A stretch of DNA of 64,000 bases from Dermanyssus gallinae (GCA_003439945.1 QVRM01005211.1:102001-166000); one strand, 5' to 3'. Numbered from the stretch's first letter, positions 22,420 through 36,131 are shown. Notes: generated from the sequence alone by a model not told the origin. Numbers and translations are program-made.

Positions 22420-23352
22420 CTGAAAAAAAGAACATTAGTCGAAGGCACACGTTTTTCTGTGCATGTTTGTTGGCCTATTTGTTTTGTTGTCTACCTGTCT
22501 GTCTGGCTACTTGAGTGCTTGTTCGTTGAATCGTTGAATCGTTCTTGTTAAGGTGACTGTTTAGCTACACACGCGATGAAGGTCCTCCGATAATGAAACA
22601 CTCAGTTGTGATGCGTCTCCAAACGGTAACACGCATGAGTCGGTGAAGATCGGCCATACTAATACAACGGAATTCAAGCTTGTTGCTATTCTTCGAATTC
22701 ATGTCGGAGGCCATAATTGCCGACTCGCTGAATGTAGCCTCGATTTCCTCTCACGTCGCCAGATAGACAAAATCACACCAATCATGTTTGATGTACATAT
22801 AAATGAGTGTTTGTCTCAGTACCACGCGATGGAAGAAGTATTCTGTAGCGGACGATCTGCACTGTTTAACATTCCTATTTCCGTTATTCAGAAATGCAGC
22901 TAATCGTATTAGTCTGCGTCAGGTTTAAATTGAGCATTCGTGACCATCTTCTTCCATCGTATACCTATCACGCTAGTGTTCTGCTCAGCGATTGCCTCTG
23001 CGAGGTTCGCGAGGGAATAACGAGCTTCTGTAAATATTTGTCGTTTTTGGTTGTGCGTTCAAATTATATATCATGAAGTTTGATTTAATAAAAAATGACG
23101 TTTCTACATTGTTTGATGCTGCTTACTAAGTGTTCATTTTACAAGACGCTTATAATTCAACGTTATTCCAGAATCCACACGTCGTGTACTAGTGCACAGA
23201 AGCACACGTTTATATATATATATAAAAAAAAAAAATTATCAAACGTCTGAAGTATGGCATAACCGGCAACGTATGCACCCTTGTCATAGGGTATAAAAGT
23301 TAATTGGCTCAAACGTTGAATATATCAGAATGTATCAAATCTAAATCGCACG

Positions 23353-23392
<40 letters not shown>

Positions 23393-24080
23393 AAAGCATA
23401 GGAAAGGTTTGGTTTATTTTGAATTTTGCCTTCTGCCGAGGTGCTACATTCGGGCGCCCAGCCTTGACAATTCGTGCAGTGAAATTAGAAAAATTTAAGT
23501 TTTTTTTATTAACGAGGCCATTTGCTTTGCGCTTGAAGTCAATGGGTAGTGTTTACAAGATTAGAGACAATGTTCCTCATGCGCTAACTCGTGCGCAAAA
23601 TCCGTGCGTTTGCGGCTCGCTTTTCGCTGCTGTAGCACTGGCTCTGGTACTGTTTATCGGCTTGTCATGCGTGATAAAAAGTGGGCCTAATACAACAATG
23701 AGATCGGGTTATATTGAATAAAAATGTTGCGTTGTCGATGTACGCAAAGGAAAATAAATCTAAGTATCTGTCTTTACTTAAGTACGGATGCAAAATGGGG
23801 GCGACAAAGTATGCACCAATTTAGACGATATACACTGTACACAGAGAAGCAAGTTAGAATATATTATATATTAAGTCGTTTTTCTATGGGTATCTGAGCG
23901 CAATATAGTTCCGTAGCTTTTCCGCTTACTGAAGGCAGCTTAGCAAAGTGCGATTTTTTCAACACGCATTCCTCATTGCTTGACATAGTTTTTTTTATTA
24001 AAAAAAGCTGTGATCAACACTGCGTGTGCCCACCTGGCCATTCGCCGTTCAAACAAATCATTGATGAACGCCAGAAAAAC
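22420..24080. other. No gene recognised
   Basis: AT-rich spacer with a (TA)n array at 23355-23390 and a poly-A near 23225. Short ORFs here lack splice context and motifs. Confidence 0.4.
23355..23390. repeat. (TA)n array
   Basis: A pure AT run. Confidence 0.95.
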
Positions 24081-24086
24081 CTCAGC

Positions 24087-25800
24087 TTAAGGGTTCATGG
24101 CATGGTAAGATTTAAGGTTAATTGATATCATAGGTGTGTCCATTAATACCATGTCAATTCCTTCCGTCATTGATCTGTGGAAGCGAACACGATTCACTGT
24201 TCGGAACGAAACCGAATAGGACTGCAACAGACTCGCGTCCTTCCAACAAACCAACACGACAGAACATTTGGTTAGATGCAGTACACTCGTAGACATTCGC
24301 CACTCGCTTTTGATAGAGGTTGAAGTCTTGCCGGAACTACGCATTGTCTCAGACGATCACCAGATATTAACACGGTACGACCGAGTCATGGCTAGTCACA
24401 TGTAGCCCACAGCTGCATAATTTCAGATTGCATTAGCCCGAACATACGTATTGAATCAAAGCCAGACCTAAGATTAATACCACGCATGTAGCGAATGCAA
24501 TGCAACATTTATTAGTCCGAAATACTCTTGGTGCTCAACTATGTGCATGCAACCTTCATGCATTAAGGACTCACACATATATGGGCCATACTTTTGTGCC
24601 AACCTCTCTTGCAACACTGTCCACTCAAATACATGTGGTGATGGTATCTGTGCCATGTCACTCGACAAACTAGTGCTCGGTTCTTCTGGGCTCCTCTCTT
24701 CCATTTGTCTGAGTAAAACGCTGGTCCGTCCGTATAGTTATTGGACGCAAACCTCACGTTGCGTATCTCCTGAAACTCTCTATATACTGTGAGCACGGCT
24801 TCACTAAGTGGTAGTCCGTATAGGGCAAAATCCTCCGTTCGCGACATAGTTCAAGAGCAAAGGTAGCAGATGCGTTTTTGGGTAGACCTAGCACGCGCTT
24901 AATATAAAGTGCTTTTAAACGGTCTAGCCTATTCAGATCGCTGACAGTGAGAAATGGCGCTATTGCAGGTAGGCCGTATCGCATAATAGGGACAATTTTT
25001 AGTCTGAATATGTTTAGCGCAGTCTTCAAGCCGATATCTCGAAGTTCACCGAGAAGCATGACAGTCGCTGTTGCCCTGGCTAGTATTATTTCGACATGTC
25101 TGCTAAAAGAGGGTCTTGGTGCCAGTGTAACGCCGAGATAAGGAAAGTGGCTAACGATCTCCAATGCAATGCCATTAATTCTGACGCGGCGATCGGCTGC
25201 GGCGTATGCTCCTCCTCGGCTAAAGCGAAGGACTTTCGTTTTAGCTATGTTTATTTTTAGCTTGTTCTCTTTGCACCAGTTATCTATTTTGTTCAGGTAA
25301 TACTGCAGATGTTCACGCAATTTTGCGAGGATGACTAGGTCATCTGCGCAGAAGGCGTGCGGAGCATTTGCATCGCGTAGAAGATCCGATAAGGCTGCAA
25401 TGTACATTATAAAAAGGAACGGGCTAGCAGGATCTCCTTGGGCCAATCCCACCGTTTGCGTTATGGTGTCGTTGACATAATGATCTTCGTTCTTAACTAT
25501 GATAGAGTTATAGTGAAGCGTGTCCCGGACAAGGTAGAGATTGGAAAATATTGACCATGTTAGTTTAGCGATCTGAATCAGATGCCTGTGCTTCTTGATG
25601 AAACAGGGACGTAACGAGTACAAGTTTATTTAGTTGATACCTGCAACGTACGAGTGTATTTAGTTAATAATTTCACTAGGAAATAATCTGATCATGTAAG
25701 CAACAAACAAAGAAGCTTTCTTGCTTGTTGGCTCCCCACGTAAATTGTGTCAAAGCTTTTAACAAGGCTTCTCGCCGTTTACTGGTCGATGCGTTTATGA
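24087..25800 (-). pseudogene. LINE-D: 5'-truncated reverse transcriptase, disrupted
   Basis: The best stretch (24754-25623, minus) has motif B VGLAQGDPASPFLF, motif C AFCADDLVILA, the thumb-like block LKINIAKTKVLRFSRGG, and FPYLGVTLAPRPSFSRHVE. Upstream in another frame, about 25730-25760, a LLKAFDTI stretch looks like the end of motif A. Downstream, a frameshift leads into YGLPLSEAVLTVYREFQEI (24563-24847) and further fragments to about 24087. No endonuclease domain is left. A related remnant lies on the plus strand at 36480-36890. Confidence 0.82.
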
Positions 25801-26499
25801 TAGTGGATGTTAACGAAGCTGCATTGATAGTGATCTAGAGTTTTTTCGATGAAGACACCTTATTAGTTGACAGAAGAGGAAATATTCTATTCAAAAGCAA
25901 AACGTAGGGACCCCAAGGGAAACCCACTGAGCTGCGTCGCATTTACCCTTTTCCGGCATTGTTAGCCATATGCAATGCAAGTTCAGGAACACCGTGGTGG
26001 TAATTACGCATAGTGCCTCATAACGACATCGGCGCCATTAAGCGCATCAATCAAATGGTTAAGCCATACATTGGTTTTAAAGGTTAGCAGATACATACTC
26101 TGATAACCAAGATAGACAAATTACAACAGGAAGAGTCTGTCGCCCCTCGAGTTCGTAAACACATTCCCGTATTAAAGTTTTCAACTTCACTATATGAAAG
26201 CGTGTTGTACGGCATAGTTGATTTTAACCTAGGCCCAGCCTTGACCGCTATTTACGGGAGTATAGAAAATGTCAAAAAATATTCTGTTACGGCCTATGCA
26301 TCTCCTTATGATGAAAACGCGTTCAAATATGACACACAGCCCAGATAGAGTGTGGATCTACCTGACAGAAGCGAATTTTAATTATCTCGAGAGATGCTTT
26401 ACAACGTAAATTAAGCAGACACTCTGCTCTTCCGTCAGAGCTAGAAGCCACTTTGTAATGTGCCCTAAATGGCTGTGCGACGATAATAGAGGCCCACAA

Positions 26500-26780
26500 T
26501 CAACTGTCCGGCAGTCAACTGTTCTCGAACCTGCAGGTTTGTATACAGACGACTCCTGTCAACCTAACGGAATGACCCTAACAGCCTTTAAGGATGGGAA
26601 AACCTTCGTCTGAGACGCTACCGTGGCTGAGTTTCTAGCACCTTCAATGGTCAGTCACGGCGCTGCCCAGACTGGTTATGCTGTTTCGCAGGCCGAGAGA
26701 AATAAGTGTCGGAAGTATGCTTTTATCGGAGACTCTATGGATATCAACCTTTTGCCTTCGAGACCGCAGGGGATCAGGTA
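26500..26780 (+). pseudogene. Relic of a retroelement C-terminal domain
   Basis: The plus strand reads CYTDDSCQPNGMTLTAFKDG, then, after a stop, DATVAEFLAPSMVSHGAA, QTGYAVSQAERNKCRKYAFI and a further GDSMDINLLP. The pattern (W)DxTV...LAPS...KxxKYAxx is one I associate with C-terminal domains of LINE-type reverse transcriptases, but I cannot name the family. Part of it recurs rearranged at 48725-48985. Confidence 0.4.
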
Positions 26781-27212
26781 AATTACTAAGGGAGTTATTG
26801 CTAAGGAATGTAAGTGTGTCAGAATAGCCACGAGGGACCCACGCGCAAGTTCATTATTCCGGCAAAGGCTCTGATTGAATATACAACACTGGTGACGCCA
26901 CATCGGGGTCGCTGACATGTTCCGAAGATGCATATACAACATATTATATATAATTCTAATATAAACGCAAACAAATGCTGTTTTCGAGACTTCATGAGCA
27001 TGTGTAATGTAATGTACTTAACAATACGAATAATAATGTAATAAAACATAATATTACATTTAAAGTCGATTTGTGACCGTGGACGAGATCCACCACAATA
27101 CGCCCGAATCAAATCAGTAGTAAAAGTGATGCACCTGGTAAATGTGCGCCGAAGAAGGCAATGACAGATAATGACCATGGTTTTAGGTTTTTTTTTACAA
27201 GTCTCTTTTTTA

Positions 27213-27945
27213 TTAAACAAAGGGTTTTAACGATTCACACATTTTGTCGTCGTCCCGTGCGCGGCGGGCCAGGCGCCACGCAAATGCATTGTTAACGACT
27301 TCGGCATTGGCTATTTCCAGTGCGTGAATAGTTACGCTGCTCCGTAAGTTGTTCGTCCTTACAGTGAAAAACTTCGAAAGTCGATTTTCTTTTATGATCT
27401 GTTTAGAAATACGAGTGTCAGCCCGTCGTTGGTACTCCTCTACACTAGGGAGTACAATTTCAGCACGAGCAATTATGCAGCGCCAGGACAGACGCTTAAT
27501 GAACCTGTCCTGCACGCGTTGCAACAGTGCCAAATCTTTCCCATGGAAGGGTGCCCAGACATGAGCGCAATACGTGAGTTTCGGTACTACTATTGTTTCG
27601 TACAGTTTTATATACATTTTAAGGTCCTGCAAGATAAACGTTCTAAGAAGAAGGTTGCACAGTCGAGTCGCTGCAGTCGCTGCAATATGTTGCCGGAACT
27701 TAAGTTGGCGATCAAACGTCACTCCCAGGTCTTTGTACGCATTGACTCCATTTATAATGTTTCCGTCCAAGTACTACTTAGCATCATCAGGAATGGTCTC
27801 TAAAATTGCGCATTTTGGAACAGATCTCTCCATTCGGTTTAGCTTTGGACCAGCTGGATATGAGATTGACTGCTTTCTGCAGTTCCGTGTAATAACGTTT
27901 AGACGACATATTCCCAGGGATTTTTTTTCACTGACTGTTTAAACG
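27213..27945 (-). pseudogene. LINE-E: C-terminal reverse-transcriptase fragment
   Basis: On the minus strand the end of an RT thumb region reads NAYKDLGVTFDRQLKFRQHI, then TYCAHVWAPFHGKDLALLQRV and QDRFIKRLSWRCI. This is the familiar LGVxFDxxLxFxxHI...LExVQrrfTr pattern of CR1/Jockey-like elements. An upstream part in another frame (ISYPAGPKLNRMERSV, about 27830) precedes it. It ends near KMCESLKPFV. A (TA)n array follows at 27982. 5' truncated, with no RT motifs A-C. Confidence 0.72.
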
Positions 27946-27979
27946 TAAACTACTGAAGACCAGAGAAAAACTGGTCTGC

Positions 27980-27981
<2 letters not shown>

Positions 27982-28015
<34 letters not shown>
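27982..28015. repeat. (TA)n array
   Basis: A pure TA run beside the upstream end of the LINE-E fragment. Confidence 0.95.
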
Positions 28016-28016
<1 letters not shown>

Positions 28017-31000
28017 GTGCCCACGTGATATGGAAGTACAATTTTGCGTTAAGGTTAATTATTTATAGGTATAAAAATAGTTTTGCTTTGACATCCGAAA
28101 CGGTTAACTAAAACTGCGTTTCAAGAAACATCTTTGAATAACTTTTATAGTACTCGGTCTATTGATTTTACATTTAAGTCAACTTTTTGTCGTCTAAACG
28201 TGATTACATTCTGCAGAATCGTCGCCAGAAACGGGTATTGTGGTGCTGCTACTCATCATCAAATGTGGGTATTGCAATGATTATCGTGGCATCAAATAGG
28301 ACGACTATGCTAGCGGACATATGTCAACGTATGTCAAAAAATGCCTAGAACCCACCTTCGCAATAGTTCTCTTGCATTTCTACTAATGATGGATATCACT
28401 TATACCCTCCAGAATAATTACATTATGATTTTATGATGAGTTTATTTTCCAATTCTGAACGGCTGATACTCTAAGAGCTACGCCTCTTCTATGGAAAACA
28501 AAGATATGTTCAGTTTTACCTAAACGCATTCCAGGATTCCATTCCAGACGTTGCCAAGAACACTTTTTGTAGCAGATTTTTCTCGCTGGTTTGGTATCAT
28601 ATCTGATCAATTTATCAATTACGACCGGTCAGTACACTAAATGGAAAAAGAATACCACTCTCCCTGTAAGTGTTTTATAGATGACGTCCGCAAACGTTAC
28701 AAAACGAAAACGGTGGCTGCTCTCTTTGTTGCTTAGAAAAAGACGTTCGACGTCAGATATCGACAACCTATCAGTTGTCTCGTGGCTCAAGGTATTATCG
28801 GCGTACCACAACCACGGTATAAGATACTAAAGGACAGCGTACCGAATTCTAGGTTATAATATAGAATATGCTGCTCCGTGACCGTCTGTGCGCCATGTAC
28901 TACGCCTACGTCTATAGCTTTTCTGACCTACGCAGTTAAGATATTTTTAATGACCTATGTGCGTCTTGTACGTTCGTAACACCGCCTGTAAAAAGGACCT
29001 TGCGTGTAATATTTGGATACCCCCCCACGAGAGTATTTGCGTCATAAATACGTGAAAATGTCGATTCTGCTATATTCTTTGCAAATATAAATGTTTGTCG
29101 TTACTGAGATCAACGGAATCATAGCGAGAGTTCAGCCCAACAAACTCGGTCTTTCCCATTTGACCTCATACACAAACACACGAACATCACACACACACAA
29201 CTTCTCATCTTTTTTGCAGTGTTATGTATATAAGATGTTCACCAATCTTCTTTGTCAATATCAAACCTCGGTGCTACATAATGGAACAAGCTCTCTTTAG
29301 ATATTTCCTTGATAATAATTTAACAAAAATCAAACAATACGATTTAGGTACCCTACCGTAATATTGTTCGAAAAAAAATTATAATAAGGTAAATAAAATA
29401 GAGATATCTATCTATCTAATAATACGACCAATCAAATACCCAGTGACTATTATGAAAAAAAACTTAATTGCCATTCACCGACATGACTATGGGGAACATA
29501 GTGGGAACTAAATGCCGGAGACCTGTGTCGCGGACCGGCTTTGACACCTGATTATAGGTTACTCTCACCGTGTTGAGATTTCATCAGACTCCTCCAACTG
29601 TTCTTCGCTTTTCCTCTATATTCACAAAATACGTTTCTTCCATTGACCCACTGCTGCAGGGCTACCGTCCATCAATGAGAAAATCCACGGCTCAGACCAC
29701 AGTGTCTGTTTAGTTCCTAGGAATTCGAGAGATATTGACTTGGCAGAAAGAAGTGCAGTCTTAATTTTTTCACTTTGGTATTACCATATCACGTAGTATC
29801 CGTTGAGTTTAACAAATATCTTTCTTAGAGCCATTTACTCTAAAGGAATACGACAAAATATTCCTCATGTTGTCTTATAAATGATCATAGTATGAAACTC
29901 AAGTCAATTTTGCTAACCCCTGGGGCACGTTGGCCCGGCTTACTCATAAGCTGCATGCAGACGTACATATGGGCGCATTTACCCTGAGCACACACTAAGC
30001 ATTTTCTAGCGCCAAAAGTAAATGATTATTCTTTATTCCGTTATGGATAACAAAAATTATTATTAAGGATAATTATAAGACAATGTTTATCGTTACGTGT
30101 TGCAACGCGGAACCATCCGTTATATTTATGCGACATTTGAGGTATGTGTAGAGCTACATAAATCTTTAAAATGTATCATATATATATATATATATAGAAA
30201 ATATTGTGATGATTTATTAATCATTTACAATACGTTTGCACACTCGGCAGTGCTCGCCTTAATGAGAATGGTGGTAAAAAGGTGTCACGTGCGGTTAAGA
30301 ATCAGCTGTCCGTGTCCTTGGTGGATGGTAGCCCCCGCTCTTATGGACCCGGTGCGAGCGGTATATCCTCAAGGTTCCTTGCAACGTTAAGACGGTAAGA
30401 TCCATAACATTCCTCTTCGTGACGCCGAGTCCCAAGAGCGTACTCGCAGATTCGGAGTCCCATACACCACTCATAGAGATAGTGATGGATCTGAATCTGC
30501 GAGGTTTTTGCGGGTGGGGGAGCGCCGCTCTTAGGAACTCGACGTCACATTTGGTGATCTTGTCCTGCCGCGTCCATTCTTTTTTTATTTTCCCGGTATA
30601 CCGGTGACTTATTGAGGGCTTGTTTATTTATTTTCAATATATAAAAAGACAATTCAACACCACAAAAATAATTGTGCGAATTTTCAGGAAATCTACATCG
30701 ATATGTAAAAAGCATGTATTTTTTGTCGTGCTATAACTTTTGTTACTTCATTGCCGAATTAAACGCGTATATTTAAAAAGAAGAATGTATTGCAAATGTC
30801 GAATCTGAAATATTCTGAGCATGTAACGGAAGAGTTGTTGTTGAGAGTGCCTCTAGGTACGCTTACTGGTTACTGCGTAGATTCATAACCAAGCGACCGC
30901 AATTGTATATTAAACTCCTTGATACGTATGTACTGACTGTCACATTATATGCAGGTGTGTAACCCTGGTCTCAAACGGAATCGTGTTTTAACAACTGTTG

Positions 31001-32834
31001 TAGACTCATTAGATATAAAAGACCACGTATTATACATAGAGATAAAATATTGATGACGAGACATTAAATCGTATGTTAGACCGCGACCGTAAAAGTACGT
31101 TGTTTTGGTTAATGCATAATACCGTCCATCGTTGTTAAAGCCCACACAATAGTAAGTTTAGTTAAGTGGGTTAGTGAGTCACACGCGGTAAGCATTGTAT
31201 TGACCCCCTGTTGGGGGTGACCGTAGTACTGTCTTCTCGGGATTACTTAAAAAAATATGTGAAATCAATGTTTTGTCGGATTTTATAGCAAAAATCAACC
31301 GTAAGAAATATGTTTGCTTAACAAATAACTGCGAATGCTTCACGGAAATGAAAATTTGTAGTTATATATAATTATAACCTTTTACTATAGCAAACTGATG
31401 AATATATATATATATATATATGTTCGGAAGCGGTTCTCTCTTTTCTGCTTACATGGTTTTATCCCTTGATTAAGCAATGCGAAATAATAGTTATATAATT
31501 TGAAAAAGTACCGCATATTATATATACCGATAAATAGGTTTTTATATTCAAGCTTTAGATACGATATATGTTTAGCTACAAACCACTCAAAAACGAAATA
31601 AATAAAGACAAACGGACACGTCATGTTGACTTTTACGGGAAATTTTTTTTTCGCTAAACTTGGTTAGGGTTTAGGTGATAGAGAGTCATGCACTAATTAG
31701 AACATATACAATGCCGCAAGCACTATAGCGTGAATTACACTCCGCTATAGACTGTAGATATAAAAAGTTAAAATAGATTAGGTTATAGAATGTTAACAGC
31801 AAAGCTTCTGGGCCTGACAATACTCGAAATAAGCACACCAAGCGTCCTATTGTTCTTTTCGAAGCAAGCTTAGATAGCAAAGAATTTCTGATTTTACGGA
31901 GAAACTGCATACTTACAGCGATTTCCAAAAAGAAATGCAAATGCGTCTTTGCCATAACGAGATATCGAAATCATTAGTTGGTTATTCAAGCTACTGGCGC
32001 ATCTTCTTACGCAGCGACTAAATTTTTTCGTAAGGAACCTAAGCCATAACGGACAAAGGACGCACCTCTCCGCATGCAAAAAGCGATCTATGACACGTTG
32101 CCACGTAAAAGAAGATTGCCATCAGCGTAAAAGTGCCGTTGGCTTTAAGGTCTACCACAGCCGTGTCGCATTTGTAGAGAAGCTTGTTTGATGTATCATT
32201 TGCTTGACTGCAGGGATCCACTAGTTGATGGCAGCTCACTTAAAATAGGCATACTCTACTTGTGTAATAAAAGCCTGATAATATAGCATAAACATAAAAG
32301 TCGTCTTTGTAGCAGCATGGCCCCTCAGCGGTATGGTTGATCATCCATTCCCAATGAACATCGCTCAAAGGAAATTCGATCAACAACGAGAATCGAACCG
32401 GCGACATCGCGCTAGACGACCAGCATTTTTTTTACAGGGGGGGGGGGGGGGGGCACAGAAACAAAAATGCCTAATGCAATACACCCTTTGGTCTGTGTGG
32501 TGTGGGACTCTCAAACGCTCTAAAATCTGATGATCCCCTAGCCCACATGACTACGCGGACCTAGCGTCCTCCATCTGGCCTATAGACAGTATTGCCGAAC
32601 ACGACCGTGGAGAATTTCACGAGTGTACTCTTAATTCATTCACGTTGCTGTCGAACTCTAGATAGATAAGAAGTCGTATATGTCAATTTGTGTCCGTCTG
32701 TCAGGCAAACAATCCGTAAAATAATGCTCAAGCAAAATTGATTGTTTGGGTAAACAAAGCGCGGTTTACATGATGATTACATTATGCCTAAAACGTCGAT
32801 CAAGGCAGAGGAAATCTAGTGTAATATATAAAAA

Positions 32835-32955
32835 ACAAAAATCAAAGAATTGACAGTAGTTTAATATTAAGGAAAAACGTAAGTCCTCGTAAAGCAAAAA
32901 TATAAGAATTGACAATAGTGTAATATTAAGGAAAAACGTAAGTTCTCGTAATACA
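32835..32955. repeat. Tandem duplication, two 59-bp units
   Basis: The blocks agaattgac and taatattaaggaaaaacg (then taagt, ctcgta) recur with a 59-base offset (32846 against 32905) and few mismatches. Confidence 0.85.
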
Positions 32956-33290
32956 AAACGTGTAATCTGTATCGTTCCAATTTTAGCATTTGTATCCGAA
33001 AATACAAATACACGAGTATGAACAGCAATAAGAAAACACAATTATTACAAGAAGGAAAAAGAAACTACCTACAAATGAGATCATTTAAGGTTATGCTTTG
33101 CCGTTAACGTAGTGTGACGCAAACTCTACAAAGCCGTAGGCGTAAAAAGACGTTTTGCTCTCAAAGTATTTGGGATTAACTAGATTCCTCTAATTACGAA
33201 CCTGTTAACAAGAATGTTATTTGTTAGAAACGTCTTGATGCAAATACCGGTATAATAAAAAAACTTAAACACTCTTATCCATTCCGTTAA

Positions 33291-33302
33291 ATATATATAT
33301 AT

Positions 33303-33360
<58 letters not shown>
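33291..33360. repeat. (TA)n array
   Basis: A 70-bp AT run with one G interruption. Confidence 0.95.
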
Positions 33361-33362
<2 letters not shown>

Positions 33363-34911
33363 TGAGACGCATTGCATAAAAAATTCTCTGAGAAGTATTG
33401 CCTGCGATGCTCTGTCGTACTTGTCGATGACAAGCTAACATAGGTGTCTCTGTTCTTTAGTTTCGATGAACTTACTTTAACTTAAATTGCTGTAACATAA
33501 AGTATGTTTTTGTACGTGGTTTTATACGAACGGGCAAAATAAGTGAGCAGTTATAATTAGTGAGCAGTTATATATACTGTTGACATTTCAGTATCCAACT
33601 TACCTAACGTGAGTCAAATGAAAAAAATAATGTTTGCAGCTATCTAATACCGGAGTACACATGTTTAAGAGATATTACCTGGCTTCGACATGGTGTTTGC
33701 GTTAAGACCTAATAAACTCTATCCACAGATTGAACAGTTTTACTAATTCATATGAACGTAATTTGGCAACAACTCTTACGCATTGTGAAAAACACATTTC
33801 AAACGTCATCGAGTAGAAAGAAACATTAGGCTACTGTGTAAATTATGCAGATAATCGCAATAACAAGGTAGTTCGTATCGTCTAGCCTCTTCACTCATAC
33901 ATTTTTCAGTACCGTTTGTGTCACTAGGGATAGGGCCGCCGCTCGGTTAGGTACCATACTTCGACAAACTCAAGCGAGTCAACTAGATTCCTAATCCTGA
34001 GACTCCAGGGAATCGTCCAACTGGTTCTTAGTTTTACAAAGACAGATATTGCCAACGGTAGGATGTCCTAGCTGTACACTTGCATGCGTCATGCGACAGG
34101 TGTGTTTTGGCCACCGACCTACGGAACGCCTGTGACAACCACCCTGACGACCGCGCGTAAAATATTCACGTGGGAATCGGGAAAACAGCGTGGGAACTGC
34201 ACGAAAGTGAGGGCGGGCGCAGAATCCCCTGTTGATTCCGAAGTCAGTCGAAGAAGATAGGCAGGCATGAAGGTGACAACGAGGTTGAGCCGTGCGATAA
34301 TCGAATAGGGTCACAAAGTGGCGACCAGCCAGCCACCCACCCCGCTCCCTGAGCTGGTCGTCGGCGGACCATCAGTCCGAACACCGTCTCTGCTGCTACT
34401 GCAGCTCCTGCTATTGTGTGATGGTTGCTGCTCGCTGTTACGGGAGCTATGCTCTGTGTCACGAGATAGTAGCGCCGTTAGGGAATCATACACTAATAAT
34501 ACGACTTGTAGCAGGTTCACACAGGTCGGCGGCATCTTCTATTCTTTTCAATGTGCCTCATTAGTCGCTAGGCATAAGGGCCGACAAAGGCCGGCTGCTG
34601 TTGCCAAGCCAAATCAGCCGGCCTTGCTGGTTTCGCATGGCTTGACTGATGTGCGCCCGATTTCTTCTTTGCTTGCACTTGAATCCAGGCTACATAAATA
34701 TGTACACACAAATCGATCACGTAAGCTCCTCGAGAAGCTAGAGGTCGTCTGGCACAACGTGGGACTGGTTAAGGGTGGTCACCTATTTACTAGACTCGAA
34801 TCGGCGTCGCCATTGTCTAAGAGAGCAAGTGTTGGAGACTGTAATAAGATTACTGTTTACTGAGATAAACACGCAGCAGGGACTGTTCAGTTTAGTTAGT
34901 CAGCGATTCGA

Positions 34912-35086
34912 GTCGAGCTTGGTGGCGTGGTGCATTCGACTGCGCCTTACGACCGGAGGAGACACATAGGTTCGCGGGTTCGAGCCCCACCGTTGCAAAT
35001 TTGTAATTATGGGATCCGTTTATGAAGCAATGCAAAAAGCAGTCCCATGGACGTTAAATCTTGGCTGGGGGTCAGCCCGAACCGTA
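34912..35086 (+). repeat. tRNA-derived SINE, copy 2, with 15-bp target-site duplication
   Basis: This is a 175-bp SINE: tRNA-like head with box A-like tggcgtggtgc and a consensus box B (gggttcgagcccc, about 34976-34988), then a body ending gttaaatcttggctgggg, gtcagcccgaaccgta. The exact 15-mer tagtcagcgattcga flanks it at 34897-34911 and 35087-35101, so both ends and the insertion mechanism (LINE-assisted target-primed reverse transcription) are clear. It shares about 85-90% of positions with copy 1 by eye. The 3' end does not obviously match any LINE tail in this window. tRNA-derived SINEs such as Ruka are known in ticks, but identity cannot be judged here. Confidence 0.9.
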
Positions 35087-35101
35087 TAGTCAGCGATTCG
35101 A

Positions 35102-36089
35102 ATGGCGAAATTGTACCAAATACGAGACAAAACACATAATTCGTCTAAAAGCAAACAACAATCTCGATTATAACTTCAAAATTATGATTGACTGCAATTC
35201 CCCAAAATATACAAGAGTAGATAATGAACAAATTAGATCCGCCGACTTGCTCCCGTCTCGTAATGTTTGCGGTAATCTGATCAATAGTAATTAAGCTAAG
35301 GGTGTTTGCGCTTTAAACAAAACGTATTGCTGAACAAAACACCGTTGCATATGTTAGCACATTGATCTGTTCGGGCTCGGCAAATTATGAAGCACAGCCT
35401 ATCGTCGCAGTAACGTCGCACTGCTTGGTACTGCTAAACTAGGACCAATCTTGACGAATACTATTTCATTTACTTCTAAACCATTATGCAGATATATATT
35501 TGTCATACTTTAGAAAACTGCCGGTGCATTGCGTTGGTCACCCAATATCTTATCACAAAAGTTGCAAAACGGCTGCTCAGCGGTACGTTGGTTCCATCTT
35601 CATTAATTAGTAGCCGCCAAACGCTTCATCGTTCTAGGTAGGTCGTGACGCAAATTCTCGTTTTTTTTTTGTTGTAAAGAAATGATGCAAATGCGTGACA
35701 ACACCAAGGCCTGGCTGGTGTGGAGGAATCCTTAAAGCTACTCAAGAACTTCTTGACTATTCCAACCGTGAGCCCGGGGGACTGCGTTATTACCCCCCAC
35801 TGCTTCGGTGTACACGAGACGCGAGCATGCACTGACCACGTTCTCCCTTTCTTTTCTTTGTTCCCCTTCTCGTTGCCAACAACCGACTGCATTTAGAACA
35901 GTACTCTAGCCTTATTCTTTACACCAGCCTATTTCTTGTGATTTTCGGAAAAAGGAAGAGATTGCACGGTGCCAATTCAGGGCAAAAAGCTGCGCGCTTT
36001 CATCCGGTTGATTAGATGCGGCGATAAAAGCCGCAAATATTTTAACCTGCGGGCTGGCGCATTGTCGTAGTCCACATCGCCTAAGATAT
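35102..36089. other. No gene recognised
   Basis: Spacer of mixed composition. An open minus-strand stretch at 35626-35892 lacks supporting signals. Confidence 0.35.
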
Positions 36090-36131
36090 CCTTTAGGGCT
36101 ATTCCTGGTGCGCCCAGGAATAGCCCTAAGG
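36090..36131. repeat. Near-perfect hairpin, 18-19-bp arms, 5-nt loop
   Basis: The arm cctttagggctattcctgg (36090-36108) pairs with ccaggaatagccctaagg (36114-36131) with a single-base bulge. The loop is tgcgc. It is not followed by a T-run and is not at an element edge that I can recognise. Confidence 0.85.

Larger units (their letters stand above)
28016..34300. other. Long AT-rich stretch with no recognised gene
   Basis: No exon or element is supported. There are small (TA)n runs at 30178-30196 and 31400-31421, a G17-type run near 32437, and a 59-bp tandem duplication (listed). Around 29640-29730 the plus strand hints at an old retroelement (GYRPSMRKSTAQTT, and HGSDHSVCLV in another frame) but not enough to call. 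Confidence 0.4.

Noticed and set aside
28250..29730. Faint retroelement-like words (NDYRGI, GYRPS, GSDHSV)
   Set aside because: Too short and scattered across frames to support an element.
32370..32410. Minus-strand box B-like ggttcgattctcg
   Set aside because: The possible box A is only about 15 bases away, too close for a tRNA or SINE promoter.
34318..34863. Plus-strand 181-codon open frame starting GTG
   Set aside because: No ATG at the start, low-complexity Leu/Ser, no motif or splice partner. GC-rich patch with open frames on several strands.
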